64,000 nucleotides of DNA from Himantopus leucocephalus (lineage: Eukaryota; Chordata; Aves; Charadriiformes; Recurvirostridae): positions 143,830,726 to 143,894,725 of the forward strand of contig RSEF01000001.1 of NCBI GenBank assembly GCA_003993805.1. Reading direction: 5' to 3'. The position numbers and the translations under genes were made by a program. Below, piece by piece: positions 12,451 through 22,712 of this stretch. Numbering within the stretch: position 1 is the stretch's first letter; each line of letters starts with the position of its first letter. The notes beneath the pieces were generated by a model. That model made no database searches. It was given only the letters and a program-made list of their open reading frames with translations, and was not told the DNA's origin.

Positions 12451-12724
12451 GTAGCTTTCCTTTTTGTATTTATGTGAAGAGCATATCGTATGTGCTGTGT
12501 TCTTTGTTCCGTTTTGTTATCTAGATTCAATTTAGCTGTTAAAACACTTACTACAACTGATGTATTACCATTGCAGTCTACTAGCTTAAGTATAATTAAA
12601 CAAAAGTATTAGGTTCCAGGCATTTGTGGAAAGTTGTTTTCAGTAATACTTTTTAAGTTGCGGGAAAAACTCACATTTCTTTTTGGTAACCTGCAAGGAC
12701 TGAAGATTACTTTTTTCAATACAG

Positions 12725-12760
12725 GCAGGAGTGAAACCTGTTAAGGCTCAAACAACTGTG
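12725..12760 (+). CDS. Candidate cassette exon B in RPS6KA3 intron 2 (12 codons)
   Basis: A micro-exon-like segment 274 nt after candidate exon A. Acceptor is attacttttttcaatacag; donor is GTG before GTGAGAAAGT. The 36 nt are open only in frame 1 (AGVKPVKAQTTV); the other two frames stop. Frame 1 again matches phase 0 at both ends, so it could follow exon A or stand alone between exons 2 and 3 without disturbing RSK2. Short length makes chance openness easy, so support rests on the splice sites, the phase and the proximity to exon A. Confidence 0.3.
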
Positions 12761-13380
12761 GTGAGAAAGTAAACCCTTTCTCCAAAGGGGGTGGCTGGGT
12801 AATATTATTACACTTTTGTATGCTTTGGTAAAACTTTAAACAAAACGCTACTTTTAAATAAGCAGAATTAAAGCATGCGTTGAATTAAATAGAACTAAAG
12901 CATAAAGCAGTATATTAAAATATGCCGATCTGGATGATGAAAAACAAAATCTCAGTAGCTGTCATCCTCCTACTAAAAATATATAACTAAGATAACTAAG
13001 ACTGTAGTCAGTGGGTAGTCAAAAGGTAGTGTAAGAAATACTTGCAAAGAAAAGGCAGTAGTTAAAAATGTCTTTTTAATTTATTTTTCTCTAATAGAAT
13101 TTAAATAAGGCAACTGTTTGCAGTCAGGAGAGATGAAAATTATGACCTTTGTCTTGCCAATTGGTGTTTTAATAGAAGAGCTTATAAGGAAAGTGTGATC
13201 TTGGAAAAGGCTTTAAGATACCTTAGAAAAATAATATGAAGCATGTGGACAATATAGTTTCTTCATCAAAGTACTGAACTTGCTCAGCCAATTATATGTA
13301 GTAATAAGATTGCGATTCTATATTATACATGCATGTATACTGTACAGTTTGTCATGAATCTATAAAACACTGGTCAACCA
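12761..13380 (+). other. RPS6KA3 intron 2, unassigned
   Basis: AT-rich sequence after candidate exon B. A strong-looking acceptor (ttatttttctctaatag, ending 13098) is not followed by a usable donor. Nothing else recognised. Confidence 0.55.
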
Positions 13381-13475
13381 GGGGGGTGGGAGGGGGAAGA
13401 GGGTAGAGAGGTGTCAAGATAAGGACAGGGAGATCGCTCACCAATTACAATCCCCCATCGCTCTGTCAATAATAC
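13381..13475. mobile_element. Probable avian LTR-type fragment
   Basis: G-rich start (ggggggtgggagggggaaga), then gtgtcaagataaggacaggg and agatcgctcaccaattac. This block recurs in bird endogenous-retrovirus LTRs as I remember them. Similarity ends soon after 13460. No coding remnant; orientation not determined. A repeat-library search would settle the family. Confidence 0.45.
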
Positions 13476-13612
13476 TAAAACCAAGGTAATCTAGTGTAAT
13501 CTTGTTTGTTGTGTCACTGTCCGTTAAAATAACGAGACATAAGAATGTTAAAATGAAGTAATTCAGAAGAAAAAAAAAAGCATAATTAAACTGACAAATG
13601 TTTAGATTTTAA

Positions 13613-13752
13613 AACCATCCCTGGAGGTATTTAAAAGATGTGTAGATGTGGCACTTAGGGACATGGTTTAGTGGTGGACTTTGCAGTGCTTGGTTTACGG
13701 TTGGACTTGATCTTCAAGTTCTTTTCCAACCTAAATGATTCTATGATTCTAT
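13613..13752 (+). mobile_element. CR1 LINE 3' UTR fragment
   Basis: Plus-strand CR1 end: aaccatccctggaggtattt, gacatggtttagtggtgg, ggttggacttgatctt and terminal aatgattctatgattctata, which retains two copies of the CR1 terminal octamer-like repeat. About 140 nt, 5'-truncated. The preserved terminal repeat suggests a fairly young copy. Confidence 0.95.
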
Positions 13753-15462
13753 ACAACTTTTGAGAGAGGCTTTAACTGATTTTTAGTTTCACCTCAATTT
13801 TTAATATTATAGCATTGTATTAGTGAGAACACTTAGTTCCAAAACTTTTGTTTGCATTTTGGAAGGTTGAAACATTGTTTCAGGACTGCTCCAAACTTCT
13901 GTTGGATATTGCTGTTTGCATGCTCAGTAATAGTTTCCGATTAAAAGAAAAATCATGTCTGTTACCGTGACTGTGAACATGTTTTTGATGATCATTTTGA
14001 TATGTTCATTTTCCTTTTGCTGGCATAACCTTTACATTTCAATTTTCTGTGTGTGTATTTTTGTCAGTATTTTGATGTAAATTCTTGGCTCTGTGATAGA
14101 GATTGTAAGACATAGCTAGAATTTCTTAAATATTACAGAAATATTTTGGGTTCACGAGTATTCATAGACTACTGATTTTGGGATTTCTCATTTTTTACAG
14201 ACTGATACTTAATTTTGGCTGAAACAGCTACTTGGAAAGCTTATTAGTAGTAAAACAGTGACAAGTTAATATTTTTGTAGTTTTATTGAGAGATGAGGTA
14301 TACAGTCAAGTTATTCTTTCACATTGCTTATACATTCATGAATGTGTAATTATTGCATGTTGATATGGAAATCAAACTGAGGAAGCTTTCTTGACAGCCA
14401 TAGCAACGCAATTGTTTGAAACCATAATATTACAAAATTCAGTATAACATCATGTTCCTTGTTATGAAGTAAGTTGTAGTTTCTGTTAAAGCCACATAAT
14501 GAAACTGTGTCCGCTGTGTATTGCAGTGAAGGAAACAATCTGGGTTACAAAATTAGTACTAAACTCGGACTTTAAGGTGATCCATAATTCTGGCATTCCT
14601 TCTAATGTATTTTACTAAGTATATTTAAATATATTTACACATGTATTTAATTCTATTTTGCAATCAAACAACTTGATTCTTCAACAAATATGTTTCCCAA
14701 GCAAACCGTTTACGTCTGTAAAACTTGAGTCCAGTTATTCCCTTCTCCATGCCTAGATTTTCCTTTGCAAAAGGCAGAATACCTTTTTTTCCTCTAATGT
14801 AATGATATTGTAAATTCATTATTTTCCAAAGCACTGTGCTGTGCTGCAACTTGGATGAATTTTGGTGGAATCTTACAGTGAAGTGCATGCATCTTACCTG
14901 TGTAAGAATGGACTTAGTGGTCCTTGTGTAAGAAGTTACAGCATCCTTGTAGGTAGTGCAAAGCTTTTCATCTGAGATGGTAACTGTTAAATATCAAACC
15001 CATATAAAGAAGGCAAACCCTGGAATATTTGTTTCCCCCAGGATGTCATCAGGTGTTGAGGAAAGGTTACAGCAAAACTCTTTCATTAATATCTTCTAAT
15101 GGGTCTTCCAAGTGGCTTATTTTGGACTTAGTGTCTTAGGTGTAGCGTACTTTCTGGATCTTGGTCAGAAAATTGAATAATTTGAGAGTGTAAGCAACAT
15201 TAGAAGTCAAGCTGCTTACTTGTTACATGAAGAGAAAACAGATGGTAGCCCTGAAAAGCCTGTAAACTAGCAGATGGAAGCTGCCACACCCCCTGATTAA
15301 TATTGCTGCTTTGGCTATACAAACATATTTATTATGAAGAGAAGTATATTATTCAGGTTCTGAAAACTCCAAAAAGTAGCTCTCTGTTCCTCAACTGTTG
15401 ACCTTCATCAAATGAGGGGTTTGCATTCCTTATGTGTACTCCATCTTTGTTTTTCTTCCAGA

Positions 15463-15519
15463 TAGTTGAAGGCAATCTGTACTACAGAGCTTTGCTGTCT
15501 AGCAGCATAAAGACTTAAT
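15463..15519 (+). other. Acceptor followed by short open frame ending in TAA
   Basis: After a strong polypyrimidine acceptor, phase 0 gives IVEGNLYYRALLSSSIKT and then TAA. It could be a terminal exon continuing candidates A/B, but there is no independent support such as a clear nearby poly(A) site. Treat as a speculative splice feature. Confidence 0.12.
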
Positions 15520-15954
15520 TTGCATTATTGCACTTCTCAGACTGGCGGTATAGGAAGATTGTCAGTCTACCTAATTGACTCCACTTCGATGAAATGCTTC
15601 AACTCTTTCTGGTTATGTGTAAAAATGAGCATCCCACTGTGGCATGCACATTGTATTCAGTAAAACTTACGGATTCCCACATGTTCTGTATTGCTTTGAG
15701 AGTTCCTCCAGCATCTTTCAGTTCTCCTGCTCTCTGTGAGCCCCATTCTCTTGAATGTCTGGACAGCAAGTCTGATCCTCTTCTTTTCATTTTTGTAAAT
15801 TCAGAGCATCCAATGTAAGAGAAGAGGAGGGGAAGATGAGGGATGAAGTCACTTTATATTTCTGTACTGGAGGATGAAATGCATTGTGCAAGTGGAGTTC
15901 TGCAATTGACAGAACTGTCACTGACAAGCACAGCAAATTCCTTTTGTTTTGCAG

Positions 15955-16010
15955 ACAGTTGTGTTTTGTGATAAACATGTATAATACAAATCCTTCTCAA
16001 AGACTTCAAG
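15955..16010 (+). other. Pseudo-exon-like segment with strong splice sites
   Basis: Acceptor ccttttgttttgcag and donor AAG before GTAAGG flank 56 nt. The length is not a multiple of three. The phase needed after exon 2 meets a stop after 9 codons, so inclusion would truncate RSK2. Only the frame starting at 15956 is open. Possible poison or decoy exon. Confidence 0.2.
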
Positions 16011-18360
16011 GTAAGGGGAGCAATTTGCTGGAGCGATTTGTCCTTGTAATCACAGACTTCCCTGTTGGGGACTGCTGCCCTCTAACCTGTCTCCTCATGG
16101 AGGAATATTTAAAAGGGCAAGCTCTCTTCTCAGAGATTCTCAAAATGAATTATGTAGCATATACCTTAATGTTTCTGGTTGGCTGGTAGTGCTCTTTGGG
16201 AACCATGCAGGCTTTATTCTCCCAGAACACAAGAAATTTCTTCCACCTGCTGCAGACCCATGCCAGTTAAAAGAAAACTATTGTTGTGAAGTAACCCCAC
16301 TGACCCCAGAGCACTGTGCTTTGTACTCCACTGAGAGGTCACGTAAAAGGTTTTGGAGAGCAGTAGTCAGTAATTGTACAAATGCTGCAGTTGAAATGCC
16401 TTATTCCTGTCACCCTTACCAGATACAGCTTATCTGCAGCAGAATACACTCATACCCTTACAAGAAAAAGATAAGAATATGGTTATGTACCCACAGTGTC
16501 TTTTCAGCTTTAAAGAATGTTATAGTTAGTGTAAGTCTTACCACTTACTCTCCATTTCTGGTTTTAGCTCTCCTTGCTACCATAGAGTGTAATTTAGTGA
16601 TTTGGAGATTCCTGATGTCTCTGCTTTTAGTGCATTCATACATGTTCTTGACAAGGTAAGGCAGAGAGCTTGAACAGTCTCCCATTTATTTATTTATTAA
16701 GTCTTCAAAGCATAAACAACTGTATTGTTGTTAAACTGTAATTCTTGAGATATTTCAGTTTTGAGGAGGAAGTAGCTGGAAGTTTAAAACAATTGAAGAG
16801 AGGAAAGCTTCAAGTAATTTTTGTACCATTTATTAAATACTTGAAATCCTTGTGTTGCAGTAACCTCCTTGTGTTCAAAAAGCTTTGTTTATCCCAAAGC
16901 AAATATTGAATCATTTTTCATGCTGTGTTACTGTAGTTGTAGTGGAGGCTGTTTCTTCCAAAAAAGCTGTAATGCACTGGACTGTAAAGAGTATGTTGGA
17001 ATTGAGGACTCAAGGTGTAGTGGTAGTCACTGAATGCCTGTATAATCTATAATAATAACTGTGTATATTCAGTACATAGAATTTGAAAGATCCATCCCTG
17101 TGGATGTGATATAAGTAAAGATGTAGAGGAGTAGAAGAGAACACAAAAAAGGCACATTTTTGCTTGTGGGGTCCTGATAAAGCCAGCAATGAGGGGTCTT
17201 TATTTCATCTCTGCGTTTGGGCAAGAGGGTCTTCACTTGTGCTGGGGAGACATATAATCCAGGTTTTAAAGGCAAAGTTAGAAACAGATACTGTAGACAG
17301 CCAGGATGTGGTATAGAGATAGAAGCAACATGTTCTGTCACTTTAAATAAATAAATTACTGGCTTTGTCTTCTGAAGAGGAATTAAAATCTAAAAAAATT
17401 GCAGTAATCCAGATATTTGTTAGAACCCAGTCAAGGGAGGTAGTTTGGAGGGTTTGTTTGTTTTAATGTCTTGTGCAGGAAGAAGTACAGTATTTTGCTG
17501 TATGTTTCCTTTGGTACAGAGTCACTAAATGGAATCACCTGGATCTGTTTATAGCTGAGTACTTGTATATGCCTTTGACTAAATGTTGGTACTTGCCTTT
17601 ATTTATTTATTGCTTGAAGAAAAACAGTCTTGTTCCATATTCTAATGAAGCATGCACTGTGTAATTCAGTATTTTTAATAAATATCAAACAAGCTAAAGG
17701 TACTGTTGGTATTCAGAACAATAACTTCTGTACTGAATCTAGAGAGAGATCAAATTAAGAACTTTATCTCTAGCTGTTTGAAGTAATTAGATTGAATTCT
17801 AATTCTTAGAAACATTTGAAGTTTTTTTAAATATTGAAAGAAAACGGGTATTTTTATTACTTTAGAAATTTTTCACTCGCTAAAGAGCAATATCATATTG
17901 GTGCGTAAGTCAGACATTCAAGCTGGGTGATCCAATTCAAATAATTTTTGCAGTCTGTCTTGGCCTAACCTCTATAACATCTGTGTAGCATTTTCTATGT
18001 GCAGGATTTCAAAGGGCTATGCACAAGGTCCATTTGGTCCTCTAACAACTCTAGTAAATAAAAAATAGTCATTAAGCATAAGCATACCACATTCTCTGCA
18101 CTGAAGTCTAAAAAGTAGGGATATATGATATCTTAAAATATTTTGTAACTTAAGTTAAAATGCATAAAAACACAATTATCACATGTAGGACAAAATAGTT
18201 GCTATTTTGCTTAACTAGTGAAATGTTGCATACTAGCATGATTTCTGAAATAGTTGTTGGTCTTTTTTGTTCTTTTGTGGGAACCAGGAATAAATAACAT
18301 CTGCAGCAGCATGTTGCTATCAGGAAATCAGTTTAAGTTTCCTGTGCTGATCTCTACAGC

Positions 18361-18680
18361 ATCAGCAACATGAGCACCACTGCTGCCCAGTTTTTCTTTA
18401 CCATGGGCAGGGAGGGGGGATTAAAAAAAAAAAAAAAAAATCCCCTTTTTTTCTCCCCTTCTCTCTCTCTTTCTCTCTCTCCCCACCCCCCAACTGTGTC
18501 TGACTTGCCTGACAGGAAATTTTCTAATTGCCGGAACAGCTGGTCACAGCAAAAACGCCAGGGTTGGTCTTCCCTGCTAGACTTATGATCGCTCAGTCAG
18601 AAAATCTAAACATCATGGTTTCTTAGTCATGTTTAAGTTTCTCGCTCTACGTGTTCGCTCTATTCGGGTGAGCTTAATTT
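18361..18680 (+). other. Unusual complex block with poly-A and CT-rich tract
   Basis: An A run (18423-18440) passes straight into a C/T-only tract (about 18441-18491: ccccttttt, ctctctct repeats, ccacccccc). This is followed by about 190 nt of higher-complexity, CpG-containing sequence (tgccggaacagctggtcaca, atgatcgctcagtcag, tacgtgttcgctctattcgg). The block stands out from the AT-rich flanks. No gene recognised; it could be an old repeat or a conserved non-coding element. Confidence 0.4.
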
Positions 18681-21600
18681 CTTATTTAAAAGAATAAGGG
18701 GAAAAAGGGGAAATTTTATTTTAATTAAACTTTTAATTTCAAATCAATTTTAGTCTTTCACTGCTTTGGGATTAGTGCTGTTTGTATAAAAAGCCTTTTG
18801 TATTTTCTTTTTAAGAGAAAAGTTTGTGGTGTGCTCATATTTTGTATAAGTTTTGAAGGTACCTGTTGATAATTTAGCCTTACTGGAAAATTTTTACCTG
18901 TATGTAAATACTGTAAAACTTACTTTTGTTTCCTCTAGAAATGTGTGAGTTTAGCTGTATGTTAAGTTTTCTCACTGAGAGTCTAGTTTTATTTAAAATG
19001 TTTGTATTTTTAAAATTAATACTTAATTTTTATTTTAATAATTACATTTCCATGTAGTACTCTAAACCGTAAAATACGGTTATGTATGGAGTGACAGTTA
19101 AAATAACTCAGGCTTATTAATATCTTAAATTTACTTCTGAAAATGGTATTAGGAATAGTAACACTTTTGCTTGCATTGCAGTTTGTTATGGTTATTTTAA
19201 CTTTTAAATGATAAATTTGTCATAGCAGAAATGTAATTTGTAAAATTTGTCTTGTTGTTGAGCATATATTTAAACATTAAAGNGGGGGGGGGGGGGGGGA
19301 GTGTTAAGTTGAGAAAAATCTCTAGTGGAGAACTGTATTTTCCCGAGCACTGTTTCCGAACTAATTAACACTACGTGTAAACATGCAGTGTGATAGAGCA
19401 TTTTGTTGTTGAAACTCAAATCACTTTTCATGTTTCTCCTGTAAATCTGCAAATACTTTTCAGGGGAGAAAAAAAAAGAAAACAAAAAAAACCCCAAAAA
19501 CCAACAAACCTTCTTGTGTGCTGTCTTAACACCTTAAGTGAAGCAGGTCTACTAACTTGTAAATAAAAGGGACAGTAATTTAACACCTACGAGCCTATGT
19601 ACTGGTTTAAACTTGCGATATGTGTTAGAAAATGAAATTTAATTTGCTTGCCATAACTGAAGCACTAAAACAAGACATGCATGTAAAACAATAGAACATA
19701 GGCTGCATTATATAGAGGGTTTTTTAATGTAAACCTTGAAAAATAAACATTTATCAGCTCATCGTCCTGAATTATAGTTATTTTCCACAGGCAATGCGAA
19801 AGGTATTTCTTAGAATTCTCTGATCAAAAAAAATGACATCATTTGATCTACTTATGGCAGCTTGATTATATTGTCTTTAACATTCTGTTGATTTTAAAAT
19901 GCTAGATAGCACATACCAAACTAGAGGGTTTTCAGCCCATACAAATTTTAGAGTATGTTTAGGATATTATCTCAATAAAACAGGAATCATACTTTTCATA
20001 GATTAGTGCTGAATATGCTTGTGGATTTTTTTTAAAATTGTTGTGTTTTTTCTTTAACTTTGAAATTTTTTTATTTTTTTTAATTGCAATGCTCTGAAAT
20101 GTTAGTGCTTAGAAAGTAGGAACAAAACTTATATCAAAGTTACTGGGAAATGAAAGTTCCATCCAGTGAGTATTTTTTTCCAGTGCTGCCAGGCGCAGTC
20201 TAGTTCATGAGATAATGTCATGGTGTTTTATCAAAAAAGAATTGCATTACAAAACTGCTTTTGGTGAGCAATACTTGAGGTTTTTTAAATGCTTACAGGA
20301 ATTCCTCAGCTTTACCTGCTAAACAAACTAGCGCTCACAGTTCTTTTGGGAAGGAAGGAGTAGAGTCCTACTTGTGCCCTGGCCTTTGTATTTTCATTCT
20401 GAGGAGGCAACACATCTTCAGAATTACCCTCCCAGCCTGGCCAGTCATGTTTATCCAAAAGGCCTCATCTGTCCTTTGACTTGTTGCTTGCTCTGCAACA
20501 GGACTCCTTCTTCAAACTCCTATCTTGCTTCATCTATAACACTAAAAGAATGGGAGGAGTTTGGACTCAGTAACCAGGCCTGCAGTCTGCATTACATGAG
20601 TTGTCTACCTGGAATAAATGTGGACATAGACATCCTTCTAGATCTCAAAACTGTTGTAGTAGAAAGCCAGGAATGGAACAGAGTAGAAGGTATATAGAGA
20701 GTAATGAATAAATACAGTGATTTTTCTTTTATTATCTCTATGCATTGTTTTTTTCTTAGAGACTTAACAATTTAAGAATTAAAAAAAGAAGAAAAAAAAA
20801 GAAAAAAAACCCTGAAACTAAATATTTACAAAGAGAGTTTGCTTTTAGGAAATATTATTTTCTGTCAGGTAAAACAATAGATGCCATCTGCAACAGGTAA
20901 TTTGATGTCAGTTGAAAATGTAAGTTTTTCCATCTTTTAAAAAGAAGTAAAGACATAAATTCTGAAAGCCTGTATTTCTGACTTCAAATGTCCACGTTAA
21001 TTAGAACTAACTTCTCCTCTATTCATGCTTTTCTTTGGTACAGTGTAAAACAGACAACATACACAGAATATCCTTAAGTCAGATTGACTTAATTTTATGC
21101 ATGGCGGTGCTGTGCTTTTTGTTGTAATAGAATAATTGCTACTTCAGAAGCGGCATTTTTAATCAGCTTTTTAGAACAATTGTTTGTGTACAAGCATCTA
21201 AGTAATCATTAGTTCTATTAAGTGACTCAAACTGAGTATTAGTCACAAATACAAGGCATGTTTTTTATTCCATGGTTTAGCTCACTAACATTGCTTACTG
21301 AAGTAATGGGAGATCGTGAAATACATGTTGGACATTGAATTTATTGTTTTTAAAGGCAGTTTTGAATTTAGAGGTAGGAATATAAGGAGTATAGAATGTA
21401 TATAGGATGTGTTTGAGATTTTTAAAAATACCGAGAGTGGTGCACTCCTCACACTTTTAACTCCTGTTTTTGACTTAATAGATTTCCATAAGCCCTAACA
21501 CAAAAGGTAAAAGTAATTGGTTTTCAGTTTGTTGGCGCTCTCTCACTTCAAAAAGCATAGCTCATATGGGTTTTATTTCTTCAGGTAATGCTGAAAATTC

Positions 21601-22627
21601 GTCCTACGTACATAACAAGTTGGGAAAGTAAAAATGCATCTAGGAGACTTCCTGACTCAAGGGAGGGGAGGAAAAGGAAATTATGTATATGAGCTGGGGA
21701 ACTGTGCCAACATTGAGTCATCCTTTTAAAATCACTTGATATCCAATAAGCTTACTGTCCTTACAGGACATAACTGCTTTATGTAACTTCAGCACCAAGG
21801 TTTAATATCATAGTCAATATTTCAGAAATGGTTTCTATTTGATTACAGGAATCAACCTTATTCTGCCTGTGACAGACAAAATGTTTTGCCAAGTACAACA
21901 ATGTCCAGCTGAGCGCTGATAAGTACAGTGAAGGCTAACAAAGTAGTAAAAGGAAACTTGCAGTCGTGGTGGGAGCAGTGTTAAGTAACTTGCTGAGGAA
22001 TCCATTTTTCTGTTTTCAGCCTTATCTTCACTTGTACTGAATGTACATGTGCCTCAAGAACATGCTTTTCTCTAGAGGAAGCAAAACATTCCTGAAAAAG
22101 ATACTGAGAGGGGTGAAAACAAAGCTGCTACTTCTGTAGAGAAAATGGCAAAACCTATGTAGCTACACACCTGATAGTAACAAACGAAAACTGATAAAAG
22201 CAGTATTTTTGCTGCTGCTCAACTTTCAAGTGGAAAAGAAGATTGCAATTAGCTTTTTATTCATTGGATTTCCTTTTTTGAAAATTTTATGGTCAATAAT
22301 ATAAACTGATACAGCAGTGAGTTTGTCAGATAAGTTAAAATTCATTAAGTGCAGCTGAATGGTATTACAGGGAAGGACACTATGAACTGTGCTTTACAAT
22401 GATATAAGTCACTATTTTCTGCCTTATAGAAAAAGGGTTGCACTTTAATACTGTTGAAGTATTTGTATCTTTATTTTGGAAACTTATTTCTAGAATTTAT
22501 TTTAGGGCTGTCATCTTACCTTGAAAGATGGCTAATGTTTGAGGGGAGCATTCACCAATACTGACAATATACATCTAGCTTAGTTGTTGTGATTAAAACT
22601 AGCAGAAACATTTTTTTTTCTTCAATC
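18681..22627 (+). other. RPS6KA3 intron 2, AT-rich part
   Basis: Very AT-rich up to about 20160, with many T and A runs, an N followed by 16 G's at 19283-19299, and an A/G-rich patch at 20779-20811. Slightly GC-richer around 20340-20590. No exon or RNA gene recognised. Confidence 0.6.
19283..19299. repeat. Poly-G run with ambiguous base
   Basis: One N at 19283 and sixteen G's at 19284-19299. Long G runs are rare and error-prone in short-read assembly; the length is uncertain. The G run could form a quadruplex on the plus strand. Confidence 0.85.
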
Positions 22628-22712
22628 AAATCATAGAATGGTTAGAGTTGGAAGGGACCTTAAAGGTCATCTAGTTCAAAGCCCCCTGCCATGGGCAGGG
22701 ACACCTTCCACG
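22628..22712 (-). mobile_element. CR1 LINE 3' UTR fragment
   Basis: Short minus-strand CR1 tail. On the plus strand it reads aatcatagaatggttagagt, then tggaagggaccttaaagg and ctgccatgggcagggacacc. It stops abruptly at about 22712. Confidence 0.93.

Larger units (their letters stand above)
13753..18360 (+). other. RPS6KA3 intron 2, middle part
   Basis: About 4.6 kb with no confirmed gene. Two splice-like features stand out. An acceptor ending at 15462 (tttgtttttcttccag) is followed by 18 open codons and TAA. An acceptor/donor pair at 15955-16010 looks strong at both ends. A 156-codon open frame at 16189-16659 starts at GTG, shows no recognisable motif and is probably chance. No named repeat. 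Confidence 0.55.

Noticed and set aside
13078..13135. Acceptor-like ttatttttctctaatag as another cassette exon
   Set aside because: The following frame reaches a stop quickly and there is no GT donor in range.
16189..16659. 156-codon open frame, + strand
   Set aside because: Begins at GTG, no family resemblance. It ends shortly after an AAG/GTAAGG-like donor but has no matching acceptor in the correct place.
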